Assembly (NCBI GenBank): GCA_001275005.1
Contig: JWZX01003265.1
Span: 1-58,045, forward strand
Source: Chrysochromulina tobinii
Taxonomy: Eukaryota > Haptophyta > Prymnesiales > Chrysochromulinaceae
Direction: 5' to 3'
Length of the DNA stretch: 58,045 nucleotides
How positions within the stretch are numbered: position 1 is the stretch's first letter; each line of letters opens with the position of its first letter. A program made the translations under genes and the position numbers. The notes beneath the pieces are model-generated. The model made no database searches, was not told the origin of the DNA, and saw only the letters and a list, made by a program, of their open reading frames with translations. Of the stretch, positions 28,800 to 37,220 are shown piece by piece.

Positions 28800-29105
28800 G
28801 AGTGCTTGTTGTTTGGTTGATAGTACTGCGCGCGGGGGTGGGCGGCAGAGAGACGCGATCGTCAGCAAGCGCGTGCGCAAGAGCGCGCAGGGTCTGGGGG
28901 CCAAAGAAGCTCCAGATCGGCCAAGGCGCGCTCGGCGTGGGCGCCGCTGGAAGTTGATGGGGCGACGCGCCGAAAAGGGTGCAGAGACGGTGCGCGTGCG
29001 CTGGAGTATGTTGCGCGGTGCGCGCACGGGGCCGTGTGGGGCGAGCATGTTTGGGCGGGCAACGCGCCGCCTATCGCATAAAGCGCGCGCAAAAGACGCG
29101 CACCT

Positions 29106-29113
29106 TTCTGGAA
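29106..29113. promoter_or_regulatory. Heat-shock-element core TTCTGGAA
   Basis: TTCnnGAA, the minimal inverted pair of HSF half-sites, lies about 307 bp upstream of the HSP70 ATG. A third adjacent half-site is not evident, so this is a weak candidate. Confidence 0.35.
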
Positions 29114-29290
29114 TCGCGAGCGATGCGGCGCGCCACGCGCACGAGTCCCTACCTTTCTCATTGTGAATAGGGTCTCTCGCGACGGACCGGCTCCCCAGAG
29201 ACCCCAGACGGGATCGGAGAGGCGCAGAGGCCTCACGTTTGGGCGGGCAATGTGGAAAACCCACCGAAACGCTCGACACTCAAACTCTTA

Positions 29291-29665
29291 TACATGTAGT
29301 GCATTGACCCGCCTTGATTTGAGCATTTGATCCTGTGAGAGGCGCCCGAGGCCCGTGGCCGGTGGATGGCCCTTACATGTATGTACATGTACCAGGGTTA
29401 GTTATTTGTTATTAGCGACGGTTGAAGATCGGTGTTTATAGAGTCCCTTGGGGCAAGACCGCCTGCAGCCTTGGCCTTGCTTGTAATGCTTGCTCGTTGC
29501 TGTCATGCTGTGTACAAGGGGTTGTATACATGTATGAAGTTATGATGGACCCCGCCAATCAACCCTTAGCCTTATCAACCCTTGAATCAACCAATACAGT
29601 CTGTATTCATCAACAATAAACAAAGAAGCGGCCTAGTTTTCAACCAACGAACTCGAGTACATGTA
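29291..29665. repeat. Cluster of five TACATGTA palindromes
   Basis: Perfect copies at 29291-29298, 29374-29381, 29384-29391, 29527-29534 and 29658-29665. Two further copies exist in the window (16753, 26217), also non-coding. Confidence 0.85.
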
Positions 29666-29782
29666 TTGTAAGAAGAGAGATAAACGGAGAGGTCACTAAT
29701 ATGCACATTCACATCAGGCGCAATTGGTAAGGCATAAACAAGCACACAAATAAGGCAACTCTCTGACCTCTGAAGTGCGGAA

Positions 29783-31071
29783 ATGGTGGCCCCCTGTGTG
29801 CTCGCAGACGTTCACGAGCCGCTCGCCGTGGAGCACAAGGACGGACACGTGATCGAGTCTCTGCATGTGCGCAGCAGCCTCGTCGGCCGTCCGGCAATCC
29901 TTTGCCGCGACTCGAGGAGCGTAGTCCTCCGAAAGCTGCTCATTGAGCACGTCGAGGGTGGCGTGGGCATCCGCTTCGAGCGGTGTCCCGGGCTTCGCGT
30001 GGAGCAGGTCGAGGTGCGCGTGCTCGGCGCGGCCGATGACCACGCACGTCCGACCGCCAACTGCCACCTTGGCTCCAGCGAATGCCACAACATCCATGGC
30101 GTCGACAGCGCGGACGTCATACTTGAGCAGGTACGTGTGACGGGCGGCTCTAGCGGCATCGAGCTGCAGCGGTGCGCGCGCGCGCAGCTGCGCGATATCG
30201 TCGGGCGCAACGTGCGTGGTCCGTACCCGCGCGGCCAATGCGTTCAGTTCACCGCCTGCGACCACGCGCTGCTAGAGCGCTTCCACTGCGTCAACGAGCT
30301 CGGCCGCTCGTGGCCCGAGGACTCGATCTCGGTGTGGAGATCTCGCGAGGTGACGGTGCGCGAGGGGCTGGTTGACGGGAACAATGCGCCCAACGGCGTG
30401 GGCGTCATGTTCGAGAACGACGACGAGCGCGCCATCGGTGGCCTGCTCGAGCACGTGGACGCGATCCACATGGGCGGTGGTTGCTTCTCGGGCTACCCGG
30501 CGGCTGGGCTCCTGATGCGGCACGTGCGCTGCGGATGGAACCATTGCGAGGGTGTGGGTGGGCGCGAAGCGCCAGCGTCGGGCGGTCAGATGTACGCCGC
30601 GGGCGACCAGCCTCATGGTGTGCAGGGATACGTCGCCAGCCATGCCATCCGCATTGTGAACGCCACCGCATACGCCCCTTGCGATCCGTACCGGCGCTTC
30701 TACTGGAGTCGGAGCGAAGGCGCCTACGCAGCCACACCGGAGGTGGCGGAGCGCCCGTTTGTACCGCGCCAGCCGGTGCACTGGGCTATGTGCTGGGAGC
30801 CGCCGGCCGTGCCGCCCTCACCGCTGCTGCCGCCCTCCCCGTCGCCGCTGCTGCCGCCCTCGCCGTCGCCGCCGCCCTTGGCGCAATCACCGCGCACGCC
30901 ATCCGCGTCGCCATCCGTGCGACCGCTGCGGTATGCGCCGCCGCCACACGCGCCGCCCTTCGTCATGTGGCCGCCGCCGGAGCGCGAACTGTCGCCCGCA
31001 CGCCCGCAGCCGCTTCCGCCGTTGAGCGCCGAGGAAGCCAAGGACGCCGCCGATGGCACTCAGAGCGGTGA

Positions 31072-31123
<52 letters not shown>

Positions 31124-31722
31124 TCGGAGAGTCAGAGTCGCTTCCTCTTCTTGAGCGGAAGGGCGATTCTGCTGACGAGCGATGGCGAGACGACGGCAAG
31201 GCACTTTCTACCAGGCAGCCGCTCAAGACACCGCCCATTCCACCACCCGTGCCAGCTCCGCATTCGCTGCCCCTCCCCCGGGGGTTTGTGATCGCCCTGT
31301 GCACAGGTGGCGCGCTCGTGTTCGCGGCAGGCACGACGCTTGCGAGCCAGCCGCAACGACCGCCTATGCCTCCATCGGCGCCGCCAACGACACCTCCCCT
31401 CCCGAGGGCGCCGCCGCCTCCGTCACCTTGTACGCCACCGCCGCCGTCGCCATTCCCTTTTCCACCTCCGCCACCACCACCGCCACCTTTGCCACCACCT
31501 CCGTCTCCGCCGCCTCCATCGCCATCACCGCCTTGGCCGCCGCGACCGCCCAATCCTCCGCCTCCACCATCACCATCCCCGCCGCCCTCGCCAATGCCGC
31601 CGTTCCCGCCCCTGCAGCCCGGCGCGCACTTGCGTGCGTCTGTCACGTGGACCCTTGACTTGCGAGCGGCATCATCATCAGTGCCCGAGGGGCAGCCACA
31701 GTGGCGGTATACTAGGCGGTAG
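29783..31722 (+). CDS. Right-handed beta-helix protein with Ser/Pro-rich linker, then membrane segment and Pro-rich tail in another frame
   Basis: Frame A (29783-31291) encodes 502 residues. About residues 20-270 show the rung pattern of parallel beta-helix repeats: VVLRKLLIEHVEGGVGIRFERCPGLRVEQV, then VILEQV, GIELQRC, LLERFHCVN, VTVREGLVDGNNAPNGVGVMFEND and similar. Such folds occur in polysaccharide lyases and carbohydrate-binding surface proteins. No catalytic triad is recognized and no signal peptide is obvious. A Pro/Ser/Leu linker and an (AGC)n Ser tract follow. Beyond the tract a different frame without its own ATG (31122-31722) reads a charged segment, the hydrophobic helix GFVIALCTGGALVFAAG and a long Pro-rich tail. 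I infer one gene of about 646 codons with a frame break or short intron near 31075-31140, but two separate genes cannot be excluded. Confidence 0.55.
31075..31121 (+). repeat. (AGC)n microsatellite
   Basis: About 16 AGC units encoding polySer in the beta-helix frame; in the downstream frame the same run would read as polyGln. This is the likely site of the frame discrepancy. Confidence 0.9.
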
Positions 31723-31937
31723 CAGATTTGTCTGAAGTCTCAGGAGGCTCAAAGTTTCGCGGTTAAGGTTGGTCGTCACGTTTCAATGTCGTGCGTGCAT
31801 AACGCTACTCGAACTAAATACGATGAGGACATCGCACGGCCATCGTCCTCTTACGCGTCTTAACTTTGTGAAACCCCGGGTCTGACTCCGGTCGTGAGGC
31901 GGGTGAGCCGTGACCGGTTCCCGATCTGCATCAGATC

Positions 31938-33542
31938 TCAGATGTGCCCGGCTCCGAGTTCATCGTTCGTGGTCTCACTAGCACTCTCCGCATCATACGC
32001 GCGGAACGCTGGGGCTGGTGTCTGCACTCCGCCAAGCTCGAAGCCTGCGCCCAAGCCACCGGTCGCAGGAGCCCGCCGCACGGTCGCAGAAGCTGGTCTC
32101 CCTCCCGCCAGCCCCGTATCCTCGCTGCTGCATGCATGCGCGCACGTGGGCAGGAGGGCGTCTGGCAGCATGGAGGGCGCCACTCGAGCCTGGGAGATGT
32201 ATGAGACGCGATACTTGGGTGCGGACACACCCTTCTCCTGGAGCGCATCGCTCAGCGTCACGAGATAGCGCGCCTGCTCCTCAGTAATGGAGCCCACCTG
32301 TCGCAGCCGCGTCTCAAGCGATGCGAGCGCGGTGGCGTGCGTTTGGCGCTCTGCCGAGAGCGTACCGAGCTGCGCCTTGCTATGCCGCAAAGCGGCGCGC
32401 ATCTCCGCCAGCTCGTTCGAGGCCTTAGCAAGGGCACGAGCGACCTCCTCCATCTGGGCAGCTAGCTGCTTCCGCGGCTCTTCGAGCCGGACGAGCCGCT
32501 CATTCATGCCGGGCATGCTATGCGTCATCTGGCGCGTGAGCGAGCCAAGCTGCATCTCCATCTCCTCCAGCCGCTCGTTCACCTCCGCTGCGTTCGCCTT
32601 GCGGACGCTCAACGTCGTCTGCTGCTCCCTAAGTTCCGCCACCCACTCGGGCCACCGCTGCTCTAGCTCACGCACGCTCGCCAACGCCTTGCCGACCGCC
32701 TCTGCCATCTCTAGACGGCCGCCATCGAGGATGGTTTGCGCCGCCTGCACTGCCGCTGTGCCTCGCTGCTCGCTCCGTAGGATGGCCTCGTCCACGCCGA
32801 TGCGCCACCCTCGCATCGCCTCCTCATTGGCACGTATCTGCGGCTCCCAGGCGAGGAGACGCTCGAGGATCGCGCGGTGTTCGGCGTGGCGAGTGTTCCA
32901 TGACGTCGTGGCGGCAGTGGCGGCCGCATCGGCGGCACGTGCCTGCTCGCTGAGCTGCGCGGTCAATTTCTCATCCACGCTCCCGATGTACGCCTTGGTC
33001 GCTTGCACGGCAGCGCCCTGGGCCCTGAAGGCGCGATGGAGCTCACTCGTCTCGGCCTGCGTCGCCTTCATCTGCGTGTCGGTGCCCCTGATGTGCTCAT
33101 CGAGCAGGTCCTGCTGTCGCTTGAGCGCGGCTGCCAAAGCGTCGATCTGGCCCTGCTGCGCGGTTAGGGCTGCCCGGTGCGCCGCCTGCTCTGACTCCAA
33201 GGCTGCGCGCAGCTTGTCATTCGTTGATCGCTCCTCGGCAAGCGCCGCCTCGTGCTCTTCGTAAATTTGCAGGCAGAGCTCCTCGAGGTCCGCGCACATG
33301 TCGGACGTCTCCGCACGGAGCCGCCGCCCGTCCTGCTCAACGCGCCTGCTCGCTTGGCTCACCTTTTCATCGATTGTGAACATGATCTGCTCCAGGTCGC
33401 CACCAAACGAAATAAGCTTCTTCTCATTCTCCTTCAGCTGCCGATGCACGGCCGCGAACGCTGCGAGCGGACCAGGCGCCACACTCGCCGGCGGCGCCGC
33501 GGGTGGTGCCGCGGGTGGTGCCTCGGTAAGCGGCACCCACAT
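31938..33542 (-). CDS. Coiled-coil protein
   Basis: About 534 residues from the ATG at 33540-33542. The frame is open further upstream to 33803, but that part is Arg/Cys-rich and unlike a coiled coil, so the shorter start is preferred. After a Pro/Ala leader (EAPPAAPPAAPPASV), residues from about 30 to 440 are almost continuous heptad repeat rich in Ala, Glu, Gln and Arg (for example QLKENEKKLISFGGDLEQIM, LEELCLQIYEEHEAALAEE, VNERLEEMEMQLGSL). The C-terminus is disordered. No named family recognized. A structural role such as centrosome, basal-body or flagellar-root scaffold is possible but unsupported. Confidence 0.65.
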   Translation of the reverse strand: MWVPLTEAPPAAPPAAPPASVAPGPLAAFAAVHRQLKENEKKLISFGGDLEQIMFTIDEKVSQASRRVEQDGRRLRAETSDMCADLEELCLQIYEEHEAALAEERSTNDKLRAALESEQAAHRAALTAQQGQIDALAAALKRQQDLLDEHIRGTDTQMKATQAETSELHRAFRAQGAAVQATKAYIGSVDEKLTAQLSEQARAADAAATAATTSWNTRHAEHRAILERLLAWEPQIRANEEAMRGWRIGVDEAILRSEQRGTAAVQAAQTILDGGRLEMAEAVGKALASVRELEQRWPEWVAELREQQTTLSVRKANAAEVNERLEEMEMQLGSLTRQMTHSMPGMNERLVRLEEPRKQLAAQMEEVARALAKASNELAEMRAALRHSKAQLGTLSAERQTHATALASLETRLRQVGSITEEQARYLVTLSDALQEKGVSAPKYRVSYISQARVAPSMLPDALLPTCAHACSSEDTGLAGGRPASATVRRAPATGGLGAGFELGGVQTPAPAFRAYDAESASETTNDELGAGHI

Positions 33543-33939
33543 TCTCGTGCGGCAGGAGAATGCCGGTGTCGCCTGCCAGTTCGCCTGCCTCTCCGCGAAA
33601 CACCACTCAGGGGCTTCAGGACATGAAGGCCAACCCGATGGGTTTGACCGCGTACGCCGTGACCGCGTCCGGTGCCGCGCGCGTGTAACATTACTGATGA
33701 CAGCGCGGTATAGGCCGGGGACCCCGAATAGCACCACACATCGCGCGCCGCCCGCATACATGCACATCTCAGCGCTTGCCGGGCGGGGCCAACATCCATG
33801 CATGTGACAGTGAGACGTGAGAGGGTCCGAGTGAGTCCAGGAGTCATCATAGAGAATGTTTCGGTGGCTCTCAGGACTGTGCAGGCCTCAAGTGCAGCCT
33901 CGTCATCAGCCGCGAATCAGCCGCGGCGCGCTCAATCAC
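33543..33939. other. Intergenic region between two minus-strand genes
   Basis: About 400 bp holding the upstream region of the coiled-coil gene and the 3' flank of CDC48. The coiled-coil frame remains open to 33803, so an alternative longer start lies here. Nothing else seen. Confidence 0.4.
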
Positions 33940-36654
33940 TCAAGCATAGAGGTCCTCGTCATCGCCTTTGCCTGACTCAGCTGCTGCCGGCGGCGGCGAG
34001 GGTTGCGGCGCAGCTGCGCTCGACTCCTCGCTTGGGTCATCCGACGCCCCAGCCGCCATGGCCTGCGCGATGCCTTTGCCGCCTTCAAGCTCCTTCTTGA
34101 ACTTGAGATAGCGCGCGAGCTCCGTCTTCGAGACGGACTTGCGCGCGGTGCGCATCGCATCGTCAAAGTGGGCTTTGGAGAGCAAGCCTTCCGCCTTGAC
34201 CTCGGGCGGCGGCTCGCCCTTGGCAATCGCTGCGGCCTCAGCCGCCTCCTGAGCGGCGATCTCGCCACGGATGGCGAGCTTGCAAGCACGCTGGCACACC
34301 TCGGTGATGTCAGCACCCGAGAAGCCCTCGGTGCGGTTGGCGAGATCGCGCAGGTCGAGGTCGGGGGCCACAGGGCTCTTGCGCAGGTTGGCTCGGAAGA
34401 TCGAGAGGCGCGAGTCGAAGTCGGGCAGCGGGATGTAGATGAGCTGGTCGAGGCGACCCGGGCGCATGATCGCCGGGTCGAGGATATCAGGCCGGTTCGT
34501 CGCGCCGATGACGAAGACCGACTTGCGTGCGCCGACGCCGTCGATCTCGGTGAGAATCTGGTTGATGACGCGGTCGCCCGCCTCCGAAGCTCCTCCGCCG
34601 CCCGAGCCGCGCGCCTTGGCGATCGAATCCATCTCGTCGAAGAAGATGACGCAGGGCGAGGCCTGGCGCGCCTTGTCGAAGAGCTCGCGCACATTCGCCT
34701 CCGACTCGCCGAACCACTTTGTGAGCAGCTCGGGCCCCTTGACGCTGATGAAGTTGGCCTGGCACTCGTTGGCGATCGCCTTGGCGAGCAGCGTCTTGCC
34801 GCAGCCGGGCGGGCCGTAGAAGAGCACGCCCTTGGCCGCGTTCATACCGAAGAGCTCAAACTTGTCTGCGTACTGCACCGGATACTGCACCGTCTCCTTG
34901 AGCTCACGCTTGACGTCCTCGAGGCCGCCGATGTCCTCCCACTTGACGTTGGGCATCTCGATCGCGTTCTCGCGCAGCGTCGATGGGTTGGTGAGCTTGA
35001 GCGCCCTGCGAAAGTGCTCGGGCGACACTTGAAGCGAGTCGAGGATCTTCTTGGGCAGCCGGTCGGCCTCGAGGTCCATCTCGGGCAGCTTATCGCGCAC
35101 GCATTGCATGGCGGCCTCGAAGACCATCTGTGCAAGGTCGGCGCCGCAGTAGCCCTGCGTGTCCTGCGAGAGGGCCTCAAGGTCGACCTCCGGGCTGAGC
35201 CGCATCTCGCGCGTCTTGATGCGGAGGATGTCGAGGCGGCCCGCCGTGTCGGGCACTGGGATGTTGATCTCGAGGTCGAAGCGACCGAAGCGGCGGAGCG
35301 CTGGCTCGACGGCGTTCGGCCGGTTGGTGGCGGCCATCACGACCACCTGCGACTTGGGGCTGATGCCGTCCATGAGAGTGAGCATCTGCGACACGATGCG
35401 CTTCTCGACCTCGCCCTGCGCCTTGTCACGGCGCGGCGCGATGGCATCGAGCTCGTCGATGAAGAGGATGGCGGGCGAATTCTTCTCGCACTCCTCAAAC
35501 GCCTGGCGCAGCTTCTGCTCCGACTCGCCCGCCATCTTGGACATGACCTCGGGGCCGTTGATGAGGAAAAAGTAGGCGCCCGTCTCGGCGGCCACCGCTT
35601 TGGCGATCATGGTCTTGCCGCAGCCGGGCGGGCCATGGATGAGGACGCCTCGTGGTGGGCGCACGCCGACGCTCGTGAAGACCTTCGGGTGGCGCATGGG
35701 CAACTCGACGAGCTCGCGGATCTTGCTGAGCTCCTTGTCCACGCCGCCAATGTCATCGTAGCCGAGCTCGTCTGCAGCCGCCTCCTCGGCGCGGTCGAGC
35801 GTCCGCTCGGGCAGCTCGAGCGTCGTCTCGGGCGCGACGATGCAGCGGGGCGGCTCGCACTCGACGACCTTGCACTCGACAAGCTGAGCACCATGGCGCA
35901 GCCGGAGCAAGTCGCCCTCTTGCACCGGCCGGTAGGGCGCCTCCTCACCCTCGGCACCCAGGAAGTAGGGCTTGACGAGCTGCTCGTGTACCTCCTCGGC
36001 GCTCAGGCCGCCCATCGCGTCCGCAAAGGGCAGCACCACCAATCGCTCGCCGTTCTTGACCGAATCACATCGGTATGCCTTGGTCGTCTCGCCGAGGTTG
36101 AGGTTGAGGTTGGTGCGCGTCACGGCCGAGAGCACGACCGAGCCCTCGGGCACAGCCGCCGACTCCTGCGCCGTGCAGAGCGTGTCGCGGTCGCGCTTGC
36201 CCTTGAGGCGCACGATGTCTCCCTCCATGAGGCCGAGCTGGGCGAGCTTTTTCGGGTGCAGCAGAGCGGTGCTACCGTCCTGGTCCGCCTCGCCCGCCTC
36301 GACGACCAGAACATGCTGCAGCTTCTTGGTCACGTGCGGCACTGGCGCGGCCGCCAAGGGCTCAGACTTGGCTGCCTTGGCGGCCGGTGGCTGCTGCGCG
36401 GGTTTCGTGCGCCGTGGTGCGCGAAGCGGTGCTTCGTCAAGCTGCGCGGCGGGGGCACCAACGGGCGCGGCACCACCCCGAAGAACCTCGAGCCGCCGAT
36501 GTGCTGAGAGTGTCGGGCCGTCACGAGCAGCCACGGTTTGTGACAACCATGGCTGCAACTGGGTCTGCAGGGGCTGCTGATGAACGGCGGAGCGCGAGCC
36601 ACCGGAGACGGTCACGAGGCCGAGCAGCAGCGAAGCTCTTATCCATGCCATCAT
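33940..36654 (-). CDS. CDC48: CDC48/p97 AAA ATPase with bipartite targeting leader
   Basis: 904 residues from the ATG at 36652-36654, about 100 longer than ordinary p97. The extra N-terminus starts with a hydrophobic signal peptide (MMAWIRASLLLGLVTVSGG), followed by an Arg/Ser/Gln-rich, acid-poor stretch with VLRGGAAP, like the leaders of proteins sent into complex plastids. The rest is orthodox CDC48: N domain (VLVVEAGE onward), D1 with GPPGCGKT and ILFIDELDAI, D2 with GPPGCGKT and VIFFDEMDSI, and a C-terminus ending DDEDLYA. CDC48 unfolds ubiquitinated proteins. A second copy is used in the periplastidal space of haptophytes, diatoms and cryptophytes as part of SELMA, the ERAD-derived protein importer. 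The leader lacks an obvious Phe after the cleavage site, as expected for that compartment rather than the stroma. Confidence 0.85.
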   Translation of the reverse strand: MMAWIRASLLLGLVTVSGGSRSAVHQQPLQTQLQPWLSQTVAARDGPTLSAHRRLEVLRGGAAPVGAPAAQLDEAPLRAPRRTKPAQQPPAAKAAKSEPLAAAPVPHVTKKLQHVLVVEAGEADQDGSTALLHPKKLAQLGLMEGDIVRLKGKRDRDTLCTAQESAAVPEGSVVLSAVTRTNLNLNLGETTKAYRCDSVKNGERLVVLPFADAMGGLSAEEVHEQLVKPYFLGAEGEEAPYRPVQEGDLLRLRHGAQLVECKVVECEPPRCIVAPETTLELPERTLDRAEEAAADELGYDDIGGVDKELSKIRELVELPMRHPKVFTSVGVRPPRGVLIHGPPGCGKTMIAKAVAAETGAYFFLINGPEVMSKMAGESEQKLRQAFEECEKNSPAILFIDELDAIAPRRDKAQGEVEKRIVSQMLTLMDGISPKSQVVVMAATNRPNAVEPALRRFGRFDLEINIPVPDTAGRLDILRIKTREMRLSPEVDLEALSQDTQGYCGADLAQMVFEAAMQCVRDKLPEMDLEADRLPKKILDSLQVSPEHFRRALKLTNPSTLRENAIEMPNVKWEDIGGLEDVKRELKETVQYPVQYADKFELFGMNAAKGVLFYGPPGCGKTLLAKAIANECQANFISVKGPELLTKWFGESEANVRELFDKARQASPCVIFFDEMDSIAKARGSGGGGASEAGDRVINQILTEIDGVGARKSVFVIGATNRPDILDPAIMRPGRLDQLIYIPLPDFDSRLSIFRANLRKSPVAPDLDLRDLANRTEGFSGADITEVCQRACKLAIRGEIAAQEAAEAAAIAKGEPPPEVKAEGLLSKAHFDDAMRTARKSVSKTELARYLKFKKELEGGKGIAQAMAAGASDDPSEESSAAAPQPSPPPAAAESGKGDDEDLYA

Positions 36655-37220
36655 GTAGAGCGCCACCACGTTCTCGTCCACAATGCGCTTGCGCAGGTCG
36701 GATCTGCGATACGGAGGTCTGATGACGGTCTCTATCGAGCCCATCAGAGTCCTCAGAATCGATTGGGGGCGCGCTTTCGCTTGGTTCAGTTCAGTTCAGT
36801 TCAGTTTCTTCGCGGTCCCCCCACGCTCACTCCACCACCGTCTCGACGGACGGCTCCGCTCCCCTCGGTCAACACAAGTACTGAGTACTCGCTCGCTCGG
36901 GCTACTCAATTTCGCTAGTGAGGTCGGTCTCTCCCAGCTTGGTTAAAAGTTCCGTCGCACGCGGAAGAAAAGTGTCAAATCAACCCATACCTTCCAAAGC
37001 GTCACTTCCCCCCACAAAATATGAAGCAAACGGAGGGACAGGCCGAGTGGCCGACAGGGCTCTGGGCGTGCGAAGCATCAAGCAACCCGGGATCACTGTC
37101 GACTGTGAGCGCGCTGTGGCGCCGGCTGGCCGCTATACGTAACAGCCCCGCGCGGAGCTGACCACAGTCCACACGCATTCCTCGAGTCAGAGATACGTCA
37201 CAACGCCAGAGGTCGCATAC
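36655..37220. other. Intergenic region between two minus-strand genes
   Basis: About 570 bp upstream of CDC48. It includes the TTCAG repeat at 36785-36804, 131-150 bp before the chosen ATG. An in-frame ATG at 36744 would add 30 hydrophilic residues that mask the signal peptide, so it was not used. Confidence 0.5.
36785..36804. repeat. (TTCAG)4 tandem repeat
   Basis: Four perfect TTCAG units in the CDC48 5' region. Confidence 0.9.

Larger units (their letters stand above)
28800..29782. other. Divergent intergenic region between HSP70 and the beta-helix gene
   Basis: About 980 bp serving as the upstream region for both flanking genes. It contains a heat-shock-element core and five copies of the TACATGTA palindrome between 29291 and 29665. 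No open frame with homology. Confidence 0.6.

Noticed and set aside
26706..28820. 704-codon open frame on the + strand opposite HSP70
   Set aside because: It is a shadow of the HSP70 codon bias (Leu/Glu/Val/Arg-only text with no motifs), while the minus strand is an unmistakable HSP70.
28800..29279. N-terminal extension of HSP70 upstream of MGKDG
   Set aside because: Open frame only; Arg-rich with no targeting pattern, and the standard cytosolic start is present.
34003..36507. 834-codon open frame on the + strand opposite CDC48
   Set aside because: Same kind of antisense shadow; composition is low-complexity Leu/Glu/Ala/Asp and the minus strand carries every CDC48 motif.
36655..36744. 30-residue extension of CDC48 from the ATG at 36744
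   Set aside because: Charged residues would bury the signal peptide; the ATG pair at 36654 gives a clean leader.
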